NCBI GenBank assembly: GCA_937941455.1
Contig: CALDHM010000026.1
Location: forward strand, 1 to 46,531
From: an uncultured Pirellulaceae bacterium
GTDB taxonomy: Bacteria; Planctomycetota; Planctomycetia; Pirellulales; Pirellulaceae
Direction of reading: 5' to 3'
Length of the DNA: 46,531 nucleotides
How positions within the stretch are numbered: the stretch's first letter is position 1; each line of letters begins with the position of its first letter. Positions 9,349 through 19,349 of this stretch are shown here, in pieces. Made by a program: the position numbers and the translations under genes. The notes under the pieces were generated by a model, which was not told the origin of the DNA, ran no database searches, and saw only the letters and a program-made list of their open reading frames with translations.

Positions 9349-10143
9349 ATGCGGCAATATCACGAACTGCTTCAGCAGATTCTTGAAACGGGGGTCGCCA
9401 AGTCCGATCGGACTGGGACCGGAACGCTCAGTATTTTCGGCCATCAAATGCGGTTCCCCCTGCAGGAGGGGTTTCCCTGCGTCACCACCAAAAAGATTCA
9501 TCTCCGCTCGGTGATCCATGAATTGCTGTGGTTCCTCCGCGGCGACACCAACATCAAATATTTGCACGACCATCAAGTCACCATTTGGGACGAATGGGCC
9601 GATGCCGACGGCAATCTCGGTCCTGTGTACGGTGCTCAATGGCGGAGTTGGCGGACACCCGGTGGCGAAACGATCGATCAGATTTCCGAAGTGATTCGGC
9701 AAATCAAAACGAATCCTGATTCAAGGCGACTGATCGTGTCCGCTTGGAATGTCGCCGATTTGCCGAAAATGCGGCTGCCTCCCTGCCATTTGCTATTCCA
9801 GTTCTATGTCGCCAACGAGCGATTATCATGCCAGCTCTACCAACGCAGCGCTGATGTATTTTTGGGGGTGCCGTTCAATATCGCTTCCTATGCGCTACTG
9901 ACGATGATGATCGCGCAGGTTACTGGATTGGGCCTAGGGGACTTCGTGCATACGCTGGGAGACGCGCACCTGTACAACAATCACCTGGAGCAAGCTAGAG
10001 AGCAACTTTCTCGCGAACCGCGGCCGTTGCCGACGATGAAATTGAATCCGGCCGTGACCGATCTCTTCGCCTTTACTGCGGATGATTTCACCTTGGAGAA
10101 TTATCATCCGCATCCGCATATCAAAGCACCGGTGGCCGTTTGA
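9349..10143 (+). CDS. thyA: Thymidylate synthase ThyA
   Basis: 264 residues, the same length as the E. coli enzyme. It converts dUMP to dTMP using methylene-tetrahydrofolate, giving dihydrofolate. The catalytic cysteine is C146 in [12 protein letters not shown], preceded by the phosphate-binding arginines in [27 protein letters not shown] at the N-terminus and [16 protein letters not shown] are further signatures. The start at 9349 matches the E. coli N-terminus and has AGGTGGA upstream; the frame stays open upstream into the DUF533 gene but that extension is not family-like. The stop overlaps the start of folA, which recycles the dihydrofolate made here. Confidence 0.97.
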   Translation: MRQYHELLQQILETGVAKSDRTGTGTLSIFGHQMRFPLQEGFPCVTTKKIHLRSVIHELLWFLRGDTNIKYLHDHQVTIWDEWADADGNLGPVYGAQWRSWRTPGGETIDQISEVIRQIKTNPDSRRLIVSAWNVADLPKMRLPPCHLLFQFYVANERLSCQLYQRSADVFLGVPFNIASYALLTMMIAQVTGLGLGDFVHTLGDAHLYNNHLEQAREQLSREPRPLPTMKLNPAVTDLFAFTADDFTLENYHPHPHIKAPVAV

Positions 10144-10700
10144 GCGACGCACCTTCCAGCCCGATTCATCCCCATTTGTCGGTGATTGTTGCGGTCAGCG
10201 AGAACGGGGTCATTGGCTGTCGCGGCGAGTTGCCATGGCGACTTGCCAGCGATCTGCAGCTGTTCAAACGGATCACCATGGGGCACCACCTGGTGATGGG
10301 CCGAAAAACCTTCGAGTCGATCGGACGGATTTTGCCCGGTCGCACCACGGTGGTGTTGACACGCAGCCGAGACTGGCAAGCTGCGGGGGCGGTGATCGCG
10401 CGGACTTGGGCGGAGGTCGCTCGGGTCATCGCTGCCGACGACGAGCCGTTTGTCGTGGGGGGGGCTGAACTCTACCGGCAAATTCTCCCGGTCGCCGCAC
10501 GGCTGTATTTGACGAGAGTTCACGCAGCAGTCGCTGGGGACGCCTATTTCGACTTCCCCGAAGACCATTGGCGATTGCTATCAGCCGAACGTTTCGAACC
10601 GACAGCGCGCGACGACTATCCGTTCACTTGGCAAATTTTCGAGCGGATTGCCGCTCATCCCCGAGAAAACGGCGAATCAGTGCAATCTGGGCAGATTTGA
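10140..10700 (+). CDS. folA: Dihydrofolate reductase FolA
   Basis: 186 residues. It reduces dihydrofolate to tetrahydrofolate with NADPH. Signatures: [20 protein letters not shown] at the N-terminus, the substrate-binding Asp in [11 protein letters not shown], the NADPH-binding [16 protein letters not shown] and VVGGAELY. The start codon is TTG at 10140, whose last bases form the TGA stop of thyA (4-base overlap), a classic coupled arrangement. The N-terminus is about ten residues longer than in E. coli. A run of eight Gs (10457-10464) lies in the conserved VGG codons. Confidence 0.95.
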   Translation: MSDAPSSPIHPHLSVIVAVSENGVIGCRGELPWRLASDLQLFKRITMGHHLVMGRKTFESIGRILPGRTTVVLTRSRDWQAAGAVIARTWAEVARVIAADDEPFVVGGAELYRQILPVAARLYLTRVHAAVAGDAYFDFPEDHWRLLSAERFEPTARDDYPFTWQIFERIAAHPRENGESVQSGQI

Positions 10701-11333
10701 TCGGCAGTATTCCTTGATTGCATACCGGGAATCGGCGGCAAAATCGTCACAATCCGATGAATTGGGGCGATTGATGCCGTCGATAAGAAGATTGCCTCAT
10801 CATTTGCTGACGGGTTGTCCGTCGCGATTGCCAGCAAGGCCCGCGTACGTCCGACAGTCTCCCCCAAAAGCGACTCGCGGGGGACATGACGCCCCTTAGC
10901 TGATGATCAGGTCCACTACAGTGCGGTGCGGTCAGCGGGTATGAAGGTGTGTTCATGACGCAGGGCCGCTTTCCTTGCTGGAACATTCAGGGGAACTAAA
11001 ATAGAGGCTGTATTTCTCGCAGAAAACGCCGCTTTAACTTGTCAATTCCGCCGGTTCGTGCTCAGCTTTGTGGCCCACCGCGTCTCGCAGTATCCAGAAC
11101 CGGATGAGACGGTCCTTGAGCCGGTGTTATGATGGCTTACTGCCGACGTTTGCTGCAATTTTCCACATTTCCAGCGCTCCTGGAGCGCGGAATGCAACCA
11201 AACAAGATGAACTGACTTTTTTGGGTGCCCTGTCACCCACGGGAACGGAGTGCGCGCGGACCGCACCATTTGCCCCGCTACTCTGCGTCTCAATACACGC
11301 TAATTGGATTCTGTCGAAAAACGCAACACGCTT
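10701..11333. other. 633-base gap between folA and the polysaccharide locus; no gene seen
   Basis: Neither strand holds a reading frame with recognisable protein character. Two structures stand out: a C5/G5 stem (10861-10865 with 10879-10883) enclosing a small gcga-c-tcgc hairpin, and a perfect 15-base palindrome gcgctcctggagcgc (11174-11188). As the first intergenic region before a 35-kb run of + strand genes, it probably holds the promoter and control sites of the locus. No convincing -35/-10 pair was identified. Confidence 0.4.
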
Positions 11334-12728
11334 ATGACTAAAATTTGCTGCATCGGAGCTGGCTACGTGGGTGGGCCGACCATGGCAATGATCGCCCACA
11401 AGTGTCCGAAGGTCGAAGTTCATGTGGTGGATATCAACCAGGCGCGCATCGACGCTTGGAATTCCGACGTGCTCCCGGTCTATGAACCGGGGCTCTACGA
11501 GATCGTCGCCGCCTGCCGCGGTAAAAACCTTAAGTTCTCCACCGCAATCGATCAGGCGATTCGCGAGGCCGACATTATCTTCATCTCAGTAAATACGCCG
11601 ACGAAAACGTTCGGTGCCGGTGCGGGCCGTGCGGCGAATCTGGAATACATTGAACGCTGTGCTCGCAGGATTGCCGAATCGGCGCACGGGCATAAGATCG
11701 TCGTCGAAAAATCGACGCTGCCTGTTCGCACCGCCGAGGCGGTTAAACGTATCTTGTCGGCGTCGGCCAACGGCGCCACCTTCGATGTACTCAGCAATCC
11801 CGAGTTCCTCGCAGAGGGAACAGCCATTTCTGATTTGCTTGATCCGGATCGCGTGCTGATCGGTGGCGAGAACCCTGCCGCGATCGAGCGCCTGGTAGAC
11901 GTCTATGCTCACTGGGTCGATCGCAAGAAAATTCTGACCACCAACTTATGGAGCAGCGAACTTTCGAAACTGACTGCCAACGCGTTCCTGGCGCAGCGGG
12001 TGTCATCGATAAACGCGATCTCGGCGCTCTGCGAAGTCACCGAGGCCAACGTCGATGAGGTGGCGGCAGCGATCGGCACCGATTCGCGAATCGGACCGAA
12101 ATTTCTCAAAGCTTCCGTAGGCTTCGGCGGTTCGTGCTTCCAAAAGGACATTCTCAATCTGGTCTATCTCTGCGAGCACTACGGCTTACACGAAGTCGCC
12201 GAGTATTGGGAGCAAGTCGTCAAGATGAACGACTACCAAAAGGCAAGATTTACCCGCAACATGGTCAAGACGATGTTCAACACAGTTTCGGGCAAACGCT
12301 TGGCCATCTGGGGATTCGCCTTCAAGAAGGACACCAACGACACGCGGGAATCGGCGGCGATCTACGTTTGCCGCGACCTGCTCCGCGAAAACGCCATCCT
12401 CAATATCTACGATCCCAAAGTCGCCCACGAACAAATCCGCAATGACCTTCGCGACTTGATGGCGAATGAAGCCGGGGAACTGAATCAACTCGATCGCCGC
12501 TTGATCGACAACAACGTCCATGTCGTCGAAAGTACGCAGGCCGCAGCTAGCGGAGCGCACGCGATTGCGATTCTGACCGAATGGGACGAATTCAAAACGG
12601 CTGACTTCGAGCGGATCTATTCCCAAATGCAGAAGCCCGCCTTTATTTTCGACGGCCGCAATATCTTGGATCACCAAGCCCTCAAGCAAATCGGATTCGA
12701 GGTCCACGCGATCGGTCGCAGGGTCTGA
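11334..12728 (+). CDS. UDP-glucose 6-dehydrogenase, animal-like subtype
   Basis: 464 residues. It oxidises UDP-glucose twice with NAD+ to UDP-glucuronic acid. The N-terminus [20 protein letters not shown] is the NAD-binding loop; E161 ([10 protein letters not shown]), K212 ([11 protein letters not shown]) and the catalytic C268 ([10 protein letters not shown]) are all present. Long blocks such as [32 protein letters not shown] and [13 protein letters not shown] closely follow animal UGDH rather than the E. coli Ugd type. ATG 11334 was chosen because it aligns with the family start; a TTG ten codons earlier is in frame. It is the first gene of the glycan locus and would supply glucuronate units. 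Confidence 0.93.
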   Translation: MTKICCIGAGYVGGPTMAMIAHKCPKVEVHVVDINQARIDAWNSDVLPVYEPGLYEIVAACRGKNLKFSTAIDQAIREADIIFISVNTPTKTFGAGAGRAANLEYIERCARRIAESAHGHKIVVEKSTLPVRTAEAVKRILSASANGATFDVLSNPEFLAEGTAISDLLDPDRVLIGGENPAAIERLVDVYAHWVDRKKILTTNLWSSELSKLTANAFLAQRVSSINAISALCEVTEANVDEVAAAIGTDSRIGPKFLKASVGFGGSCFQKDILNLVYLCEHYGLHEVAEYWEQVVKMNDYQKARFTRNMVKTMFNTVSGKRLAIWGFAFKKDTNDTRESAAIYVCRDLLRENAILNIYDPKVAHEQIRNDLRDLMANEAGELNQLDRRLIDNNVHVVESTQAAASGAHAIAILTEWDEFKTADFERIYSQMQKPAFIFDGRNILDHQALKQIGFEVHAIGRRV

Positions 12729-12941
12729 TCGTCGCGGCTAGCCGTCGAACTCGCAAGGAGCTCTTGGCATCGCTCAACAACAAAGGGGCGTTTCGGTGAT
12801 CGCGATCTTGATTGCCCGAAATGCGCAAGCACTGGCTTACGGTTGTGGGAACGCAGACTTTCGCGTCTCCGTCGCCGTCTGCGAATCAACGCTAAAATCC
12901 CAGCGGATTTGGCCACGAGAACTTAGACAGCAGGAGTTGCC

Positions 12942-14063
12942 GTGTCGCTAAATATCGTGGTGACTGGCGGCGCGGGGTTCATCGGTTGTAACTTCACACG
13001 ATTCCTGTTGCAGGGCACCGACTATCGCGTGCTGGTGCTCGACAAACTGACCTACGCGGGGAGCCGCCGTTCGCTGGTAGATCTGCTGAATCACCCCCGG
13101 TTCGAGTTCCGCGAACTCGATCTCGCGGACGGTGTCGGTATCCGGCGGGCACTCGCCGAGTTTCAGCCCGATGCGGTGGTCCATCTGGCAGCTGAATCGC
13201 ATGTGGACCGTTCCATCGACGCCCCGGCAGTTTTCATGGATACGAATATCCTGGGAACATTCACTTTGTTGCAGGAGATACGACGCTACCTTGCCTCGGA
13301 TGTTGCGAAGCACGTGCAAAATTTTCGCTTGATTCATTGTTCAACCGATGAAGTTTTTGGTTCGCTCGAAGACGATGCCCCGGCGTTCGTGGAAACCTCG
13401 CGCTACGCTCCGCGCTCGCCCTACTCAGCCAGCAAGGCAGCCGCCGATCACCTGGTGCACGCCTGGCAAGCCACCTACGGTGTGCCCGCCATCATCACGC
13501 ATTCCTCGAACAACTACGGACCCTACCAGTATCCCGAAAAATTAATTCCCGTCGTGATCACGCGAGCGCTGGCCGATCAACCGATTCCGATCTTCGGTAC
13601 GGGACGTCAAATTCGCGACTGGATTCATGTGAGTGATCACTGCCGGGGGCTGCTGGCTGTGCTCGAGCGCGGTCGACTCGGCGAGCATTACAACATCGGG
13701 GCGAACTGCGAACGAGAGAACCTGTCTCTCGTCCGGGAAATTTGTGCTTTGCTGGACACCCATTGTCCGCGGAGTGATGGCTGCAGTTACGCCTTACAGA
13801 TCAGCCATGTGTCCGATCGGCCGGGACACGACCATCGCTACGCGCTGAACATCGACAAGATGACCAACGAAATCGACTGGAGGCCGCAAGTGTCCTTCAG
13901 CGAAGGTTTACAGCAAACCGTGCGCTGGTATGTCAGTCATCTCGACTGGTGTCGGCACATGCTCGATCGCGCCGCCAGTTCGGCGGCCTCGACTGCGCCG
14001 CTGGCTTCGCCCAGCGCCAGTGCCAAACCGCTGCCAACGACTGTCACTTCATCAGAATCTTGA
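12942..14063 (+). CDS. rfbB: dTDP-glucose 4,6-dehydratase (RfbB/RmlB)
   Basis: 373 residues, an extended short-chain dehydrogenase. It makes dTDP-4-keto-6-deoxyglucose, the branch point to rhamnose, fucosamine-type and other deoxysugars. NAD-binding [12 protein letters not shown] (7-18), catalytic T135-D136-E137 in STDEVFG and Y161-x3-K165 in YSASK are present, with the family block [14 protein letters not shown]. The GTG start has AGGAG five bases upstream. The last 30 or so residues are an Ala/Ser/Thr/Pro-rich tail absent from E. coli RmlB, probably disordered. RmlA, RmlC and RmlD are not in the window, so the end product depends on genes elsewhere. Confidence 0.92.
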   Translation: MSLNIVVTGGAGFIGCNFTRFLLQGTDYRVLVLDKLTYAGSRRSLVDLLNHPRFEFRELDLADGVGIRRALAEFQPDAVVHLAAESHVDRSIDAPAVFMDTNILGTFTLLQEIRRYLASDVAKHVQNFRLIHCSTDEVFGSLEDDAPAFVETSRYAPRSPYSASKAAADHLVHAWQATYGVPAIITHSSNNYGPYQYPEKLIPVVITRALADQPIPIFGTGRQIRDWIHVSDHCRGLLAVLERGRLGEHYNIGANCERENLSLVREICALLDTHCPRSDGCSYALQISHVSDRPGHDHRYALNIDKMTNEIDWRPQVSFSEGLQQTVRWYVSHLDWCRHMLDRAASSAASTAPLASPSASAKPLPTTVTSSES

Positions 14064-14067
14064 ACTT

Positions 14068-15366
14068 ATGCCTGGAAAATTTTCACTGAATCTCACTGAC
14101 AAAAATCTTAAGTTAGCCGTCATCGGGTTGGGCTATGTCGGCCTGCCGTTGGCCGTCGAATTCGGCAAGCGGTATCAGACGTTGGGCTTTGATATCAATC
14201 GTAGTCGGATCGATGAATTGATGGCCGGCGAGGATTCCACGCTCGAGGTCGAATCTGAAGAGTTGTCTCAAGCAAAACTTTTGACCTATTCCAATGACGT
14301 CGAGCAACTCAAAAGTTGCCAGGTGTTCATCGTGACGGTGCCGACTCCCATCGATCGACACAAGCGGCCCGACCTGACACCGCTCGTCCGGGCCAGCACG
14401 ATGCTCGGCCGCGTCATTCAGCCAGGTTCGGTGGTGATCTATGAGTCGACGGTCTACCCAGGTGCGACCGAGGAAGATTGCGTCCCCCTCATCGAGCAAG
14501 AGTCAGGGCTGAAATACAATGTCGACTTTTTCGCTGGCTACAGTCCCGAGCGGATCAACCCTGGGGACAAGCTTCACCGTCTGACAACAATCACCAAGGT
14601 GACGTCGGGTTCCACGCCGGAGGTTGCCCAGTTCGTCGATGATTTGTATCGCTCGATCGTGACCGCCGGAACCCATCGCGCCAGCAGCATCCGCGTGGCG
14701 GAGGCGGCCAAAGTCATCGAGAATACTCAGCGTGATTTGAATATCGCGCTAATCAATGAGTTGGCGTTGATCTTCAACCGGCTCGGGATCGATACCCTCG
14801 AGGTGCTCGAGGCCGCCGGAACGAAATGGAATTTCTTGCCTTTCCGTCCCGGGCTGGTCGGTGGGCATTGCATCGGTGTCGATCCGTATTACCTGACGCA
14901 CAAAGCCCAAGAGGTGGGGCACACGCCAGAAGTGATTCTTGCTGGCCGGCGCATCAATGACAATATGGGGCACTACGTCGTGTCGCAAGTCGTCAAAAAG
15001 ATGCTCAAAAAACGGATTCATGTCGAAGATGCCAATGTCTTGATCTTGGGGTTGACCTTCAAAGAAAACTGCCCTGACATCCGCAACACGCGCGTCGTTG
15101 ACATCGTGGCCGAATTCCGGGAGTTCGGCGCGAATGTCGATGTCTACGATCCCTGGGTCGATGCCGAGGAAGCCCAACATGAGTATGATCTCACGCCGAT
15201 CCCACAACCGGCCAAAGGTAAATACGACGCCATCATCTTGGCTGTGGCCCACCAGCAATTCCGCGATTTGCCCATCGACGCGATTCGGCAATGGGGCCGA
15301 CACAATTGTGTGATTTACGATATCAAATCGGTGCTCCCGCGAGATCAAATCGACGGCAGATTATAG
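14068..15366 (+). CDS. TviB-like UDP-N-acetylglucosamine 6-dehydrogenase
   Basis: 432 residues of the nucleotide-sugar dehydrogenase family. NAD loop [20 protein letters not shown], substrate/catalytic segments [13 protein letters not shown] and [11 protein letters not shown], and the catalytic Cys in [17 protein letters not shown]. These blocks closely follow Salmonella TviB and Pseudomonas WbpO, which oxidise UDP-GlcNAc or UDP-GalNAc to the uronic acid; UDP-GlcNAc as substrate is inferred. It starts 4 bases after rfbB and is probably cotranscribed. With the UDP-glucose dehydrogenase it gives the locus two different uronic acid donors. A TviC-like 4-epimerase was not found here. Confidence 0.9.
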   Translation: MPGKFSLNLTDKNLKLAVIGLGYVGLPLAVEFGKRYQTLGFDINRSRIDELMAGEDSTLEVESEELSQAKLLTYSNDVEQLKSCQVFIVTVPTPIDRHKRPDLTPLVRASTMLGRVIQPGSVVIYESTVYPGATEEDCVPLIEQESGLKYNVDFFAGYSPERINPGDKLHRLTTITKVTSGSTPEVAQFVDDLYRSIVTAGTHRASSIRVAEAAKVIENTQRDLNIALINELALIFNRLGIDTLEVLEAAGTKWNFLPFRPGLVGGHCIGVDPYYLTHKAQEVGHTPEVILAGRRINDNMGHYVVSQVVKKMLKKRIHVEDANVLILGLTFKENCPDIRNTRVVDIVAEFREFGANVDVYDPWVDAEEAQHEYDLTPIPQPAKGKYDAIILAVAHQQFRDLPIDAIRQWGRHNCVIYDIKSVLPRDQIDGRL

Positions 15367-15540
15367 GCGGGAGTACTCTCGACAGGCTCCCAAAGATCAT
15401 CGAATTTTCATCTGCAGCAATCAGATGAGTGACTCCAGGATTGAAGAACGCCGACGGACGAAAACGCTCTGAGCCCTGCTGCCGCGGTCGGCGCCCAAGA
15501 AAAGTCTGCTGCGGCGAATGACACAACCGCTGCTTTACGA

Positions 15541-16236
15541 CCTGCGCTGTCGGCCAATCGCCAAAGCCATTGCGACCCTCGGGGCAACAGGTGTGATTTG
15601 TCGCGGGATGGTTATCCGGGTTTGTTCCAAGCGCTGCTGGCCAATCCGATGGTCCGCGTATGTTGATGGGAGCCCACGAGTCGCTGCAGCAAATGATTTT
15701 CCAATACGTGCTCCGGCCTTGCGATCAAGTGATCGACGTCGGGGTGAACGTTGGACGGTACACGGTTCTAGCCTGGCAGCGGTACGGTCTGATGGCAAAA
15801 TTTTGGCGATCGAACCGGTCCCGGCCATGCTGAGTTTGCTGCATGCCAACAAGTCGCGGAAGGCACTGCCGTCCGGAGGGGTTTTTGAAGGAGTCGCCAC
15901 CAATCGGACGCAAGACTGCCGATTCCATACGGTGGAAGGGTCCGAAGAATACTCTTCGCTGCGAACCATTGCGCAACCCCATTGCCCGCGTGGCCAAGAA
16001 ATCAGGGTGATGGTTCACGGGTTGACACTTGATTAACTTAGTGTAACAACGATCCAATCGTCCCGCGACTGACCAAGATCGACACGGAGGAAGCAGCGAA
16101 CCAGGTACAGGTGGGCGCTCAGGCAACCCTGAAAAAGTTCTGGCCGTACGTCCTCCGCGAATTGGACGATCGACTGCTCGAGGGCTTTGGGTGGAGCAGC
16201 GGCCGCGTGATTGGGTTGCTCGAGGAATCAGACTAA
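15541..16236 (+). pseudogene. Broken FkbM-family methyltransferase
   Basis: No single reading frame covers this stretch, but pieces of one FkbM-type SAM methyltransferase appear in order across three frames. DGYPGLFQALLANPMVRV lies in the frame starting 15541; LQQMIFQYVLR and the SAM motif IDVGVNVGRYTVLA lie in the frame of 15660; GKILAIEPVPAMLSLLHANK is in the frame of 15518. After stops near 16034, KIDTEEAANQVQVGA (the conserved KID.EG..N motif, with G changed to E) and a C-terminal segment ending at the TAA at 16236 follow in a frame of 16075. At least three frameshifts are needed, so the gene is dead. FkbM enzymes O-methylate sugars, consistent with former membership of this glycan locus. 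The N-terminal boundary is uncertain. Confidence 0.75.
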
Positions 16237-16369
16237 AGAGTCGTCGATCGAAAAAAATCTCCAGAGGTTGAAGAAGCGCACCCCAAAATTTCGTGGAAGA
16301 TATCCTGGCGATTCCCGTCCAATTTTTGGATGACGAATCGGCTAACTTTGTCTCTGAAACCTCATCTTC

Positions 16370-17392
16370 ATGTTTTTGGATTCCGATTCCATCCTGATCA
16401 TTGCCGAAGTCGGTCTTGCCCACGAAGGTAGCTTGGGCATGGCGCATGCCTATATCGATGCAGCTGCCGACTGTGGAGTGAGTGCAGTCAAATTCCAAAC
16501 CCACATCGCCAGCCAGGAGAGCACGGCTGCCGAGCCGTTTCGCGTCAAGGTTTTTCCCCAAGACGCAACGCGGTACGACTATTGGGTCAGGACGGGATTC
16601 GCCAAGTCACAATGGCTCGAACTCGCGGCCCACGCGCGGGAGCGGGGACTTGCCTTTCTCAGCTCGCCGTTCAGCAATCTGGCGGTCGAGTGGCTGATCG
16701 AGTGTGGTGTGCCAGCTTGGAAAGTCGCATCCGGCGAGTTGACCAATTACCCGATGCTGGCCCGCATGTGCGAAACAGGCTTGCCGATTCTCGTCTCCAG
16801 CGGCATGAGCAATTGGGCCGAGCTGACAGAAACCATCGAGTTCATCCGCGCTCGACAAGTGCCGTTTGGAATTTTCCAGTGCACGACATCGTATCCTTGT
16901 CCTCCGGAGCAATGGGGATTGAATGTGCTGGGGGAATTGCGCGAGCGGTTCGCTTGCCCGGTCGGCTTGAGCGATCACAGCGGGGATATCTACGCCGGTT
17001 TGGCAGCGGTCGCGTTGGGGGCCACTATGCTCGAATTCCACATCGCGTTTTCCAAACAACAGTTCGGTCCCGATGCCAAAGCTAGTTTGACTCTCGAGCA
17101 AATCCGTTCCTTATTACAAGGCGCGAAACAGATTGCGACTGCATTGCGGCACCCGATCGACAAAGATCGTCAGGCCGAAGTGTTGCAACCGTTGCACAAT
17201 CTGTTCACAAAGAGTATCGTGGCGGCCCGACCCTTGATGGCAGGAACGGTGCTGAGTCGGGCAGACTTAGCCTTCAAGAAGCCGGGTATCGGTCTGTCAC
17301 CGTCGCGGGTGGAAACCGTCGTTGGCAAGCGATTGCGGCGGGCCGTGGAAGCAGACCATTTTTTTTCAGCGGAGGATTTCGAGTCCGAATAA
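16370..17392 (+). CDS. neuB: N-acetylneuraminate synthase family protein (NeuB)
   Basis: 340 residues, the usual NeuB length. NeuB condenses N-acetylmannosamine (or a related 2,4-diamino sugar) with phosphoenolpyruvate to give sialic acid or a nonulosonic relative. A TIM-barrel domain (about 8-275) begins IIAEVGLAHEG, a variant of the AE.G.NH.G motif, and includes KFQTH, SPFS, KVASGELTNYP, CTTSYP and GLSDHS. A C-terminal SAF (antifreeze-like) domain (about 285-340) follows. The gene order neuB-neuC-neuA with short gaps supports a complete CMP-sialic-acid pathway. Since the epimerase is NeuC-like and no Leg/Pse-specific genes are present, Neu5Ac is the simplest product, but this is inferred. 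Confidence 0.9.
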   Translation: MFLDSDSILIIAEVGLAHEGSLGMAHAYIDAAADCGVSAVKFQTHIASQESTAAEPFRVKVFPQDATRYDYWVRTGFAKSQWLELAAHARERGLAFLSSPFSNLAVEWLIECGVPAWKVASGELTNYPMLARMCETGLPILVSSGMSNWAELTETIEFIRARQVPFGIFQCTTSYPCPPEQWGLNVLGELRERFACPVGLSDHSGDIYAGLAAVALGATMLEFHIAFSKQQFGPDAKASLTLEQIRSLLQGAKQIATALRHPIDKDRQAEVLQPLHNLFTKSIVAARPLMAGTVLSRADLAFKKPGIGLSPSRVETVVGKRLRRAVEADHFFSAEDFESE

Positions 17393-17434
17393 TTGATCAG
17401 CCAAAAAAAGCTGCTGATTTTCGGTGAACCAGCC

Positions 17435-18589
17435 ATGCCTAGAAAAATCTGCGTCGTCGTCACCGCTCGTCCTAGTTATAGCCGGGTGAAAACTGCCCTG
17501 GATGCGATCCAGGCAGACCCAGAATTGGAACTTCAACTCGTCGTAGCGGCCTCAGCCCTTTTGGACCGTTACGGCAGCGTCGTGGATCAAATCGAGAAGG
17601 ATGGTTTTGCGATCCGCGAGAAGGTCTTCATGGTGCTGGAGGGTGAAAACCCTACCTCGATGGCTAAAACCACCGGGATGGGATTGATGGAATTAGCTAC
17701 GACCCTGCTCAATCTGAACCCGGATGTGGTAGTCACCATTGCCGATCGATATGAAACGATAGCGACCGCCATCGCCGGAAGTTATATGAATATTCCCGTG
17801 GCCCACATACAAGGTGGCGAAGTTACGGGTTCGATCGACGAAAAAGTACGTCATGCCGTCACGAAACTCGCGGATATCCATTTAGTCGCGTCCGAAGATG
17901 CTCGACAGCGGGTGATTCGATTGGGGGAAGATCCAGATATGGTCTTCAACACCGGCTGTCCGTCGATCGACATAGCAGCAGGAGTCGCCAAGGCGCACAG
18001 CCCATGCTTTGATCCGATGAAAAAGTATCGTGGCGTCGGCAAGGAACTCGATTTGTCGGGTGGCTACATCGTGGTCATGCAGCATCCGGTCACGACAGAA
18101 TATAAAGACGCGCGGCACCATGTCGAGCAAACACTAAATGCGGTATCGGACTGCGACTTGCCCGTGTTATGGTTCTGGCCGAATGTCGATGCCGGCGCGG
18201 ATGGAACGAGTTCCGGAATTCGCGCGTTTCGTGAAAATCGGGATGCCTCTCGGTTCCATTTTTACAAGAATATGGCTCCCGAGGATTTCTTGAAACTTTT
18301 GCTTGGTAGCAAGTGCTTGGTCGGTAACTCGAGTGTCGGTATTCGCGAATGCGCTTTTCTGGGGGTACCCGTGGTGAACATCGGTTCCCGCCAAGCCGGA
18401 CGGCAGCGCGGTCGGAACGTCCTCGATGTCGATTACGATCGGCAGCAAATTCTGGAAGCGATTCGCCACCAAGTGAATCATGGTCGTTATGAAAGTGATC
18501 CGATCTACGGCGACGGTCGAGCTGGAGAAAAAATTGCGAACGTCCTTCGCAGTTGCCCGCTCCGGATTGAGAAGAGAATTGCCTATTAA
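17435..18589 (+). CDS. neuC: UDP-N-acetylglucosamine 2-epimerase, hydrolysing (NeuC)
   Basis: 384 residues, GT-B fold. It converts UDP-GlcNAc to ManNAc plus UDP, the first step toward sialic acid. The N-terminus KICVVVTARPSYSRVK, IADRYET (102-108), HIQGGEVTGSIDEKVRHAVTKLADIH (around 124-149, with the conserved GGE and RHA..K) and LVGNSSVGIRE near residue 296 fit the hydrolysing NeuC/LegG branch. ATG 17435 was chosen because the family begins a few residues before the first strand; an in-frame TTG at 17393 directly after neuB is a weaker option. It lies between neuB and neuA in the sialic-acid module. Confidence 0.9.
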   Translation: MPRKICVVVTARPSYSRVKTALDAIQADPELELQLVVAASALLDRYGSVVDQIEKDGFAIREKVFMVLEGENPTSMAKTTGMGLMELATTLLNLNPDVVVTIADRYETIATAIAGSYMNIPVAHIQGGEVTGSIDEKVRHAVTKLADIHLVASEDARQRVIRLGEDPDMVFNTGCPSIDIAAGVAKAHSPCFDPMKKYRGVGKELDLSGGYIVVMQHPVTTEYKDARHHVEQTLNAVSDCDLPVLWFWPNVDAGADGTSSGIRAFRENRDASRFHFYKNMAPEDFLKLLLGSKCLVGNSSVGIRECAFLGVPVVNIGSRQAGRQRGRNVLDVDYDRQQILEAIRHQVNHGRYESDPIYGDGRAGEKIANVLRSCPLRIEKRIAY

Positions 18590-18604
18590 TCTCTGGCCAC
18601 ATCC

Positions 18605-19330
18605 ATGCGTGTATTAGGAATCATTACCGCCCGCGGCGGGTCCAAAGGGATCCCGCGCAAAAACCTGTCCCAGGTGCGCGGCAAATCACTGTTGGCGTAC
18701 ACGGCTTCAGCCGCCTTGCTGAGTCGATTGACCAGAACCGTGCTCTCCACCGAAGACCCCGAGATCGCCGAGCATGGGGCAGCACTTGGAATCGAGGTCC
18801 CGTTCATGAGGCCCGTAGATTTAGCTGGTGATTCGACGCCGACACTACCGGTCCTGCAGGATGTCATACGAAAACTCGAGGCCGAAGGAGATCAGTTCGA
18901 CGCGGTCTATACTTTGCAGCCGACCAATCCACTCCGATTGACCAGCGATATCGACGGATCCATCGAGCTGATGGAAAGGACTGGCTGCGATTCCGTGATT
19001 GGCTTTAGCGATGTCGGCGAACGGCACCCCGCTCGAATGAAAATGCTCGACGAGCTAGGACGAGCCATCGATCCTCCGTTTGCTGAGCTTTTCGAGGGAC
19101 AGCGGCGGCAGGATTTACCAAAATACTATCTACGCGATGGATCCGTTTATCTAACGCGGCGCGATGTTCTCATGGAACAGAATTCGATTAAAGGGAACGA
19201 CTGCCGAGCTTGGATCATACCGGCCGCGCGCGCGCTGAATATCGACGAGCCCTTCGATTTGGAGTTGTTCGAATGGCTGCTCAGCCGAGACCCGAACCGT
19301 TTTCCCGGTCGCGCGGCCGTCGTAGCTTGA
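18605..19330 (+). CDS. neuA: CMP-N-acetylneuraminate cytidylyltransferase (NeuA)
   Basis: 241 residues. It activates sialic acid (or a related nonulosonate) with CTP to the CMP-sugar used by sialyltransferases. The nucleotide-binding signature ITARGGSKGIPRKN (7-20) is intact, and LQPTNPLR, DSVIGF and a YYLRDGSVYLTRRD segment match the family. It starts 15 bases after neuC. Specificity between Neu5Ac, legionaminate and related sugars cannot be read from the sequence alone. Confidence 0.92.
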   Translation: MRVLGIITARGGSKGIPRKNLSQVRGKSLLAYTASAALLSRLTRTVLSTEDPEIAEHGAALGIEVPFMRPVDLAGDSTPTLPVLQDVIRKLEAEGDQFDAVYTLQPTNPLRLTSDIDGSIELMERTGCDSVIGFSDVGERHPARMKMLDELGRAIDPPFAELFEGQRRQDLPKYYLRDGSVYLTRRDVLMEQNSIKGNDCRAWIIPAARALNIDEPFDLELFEWLLSRDPNRFPGRAAVVA

Positions 19331-19349
19331 AGCCAGATCATCCCTCAAT

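Noticed and set aside
10457-10464. Run of eight Gs in folA as a phase-variation site
   Set aside because: It encodes the conserved Val-Gly-Gly of an essential enzyme, so switching is unlikely; it reflects glycine codon use.
15725-16561. 278-codon minus-strand frame over the FkbM remnant
   Set aside because: The plus strand holds ordered FkbM motifs, and the frame runs into the antisense of neuB; it is a shadow.
18605-19330. KdsB-type (KDO) cytidylyltransferase as an alternative for neuA
   Set aside because: The N-terminal ITARGGSKGIPRKN motif and the position after neuB and neuC fit NeuA better than KdsB.
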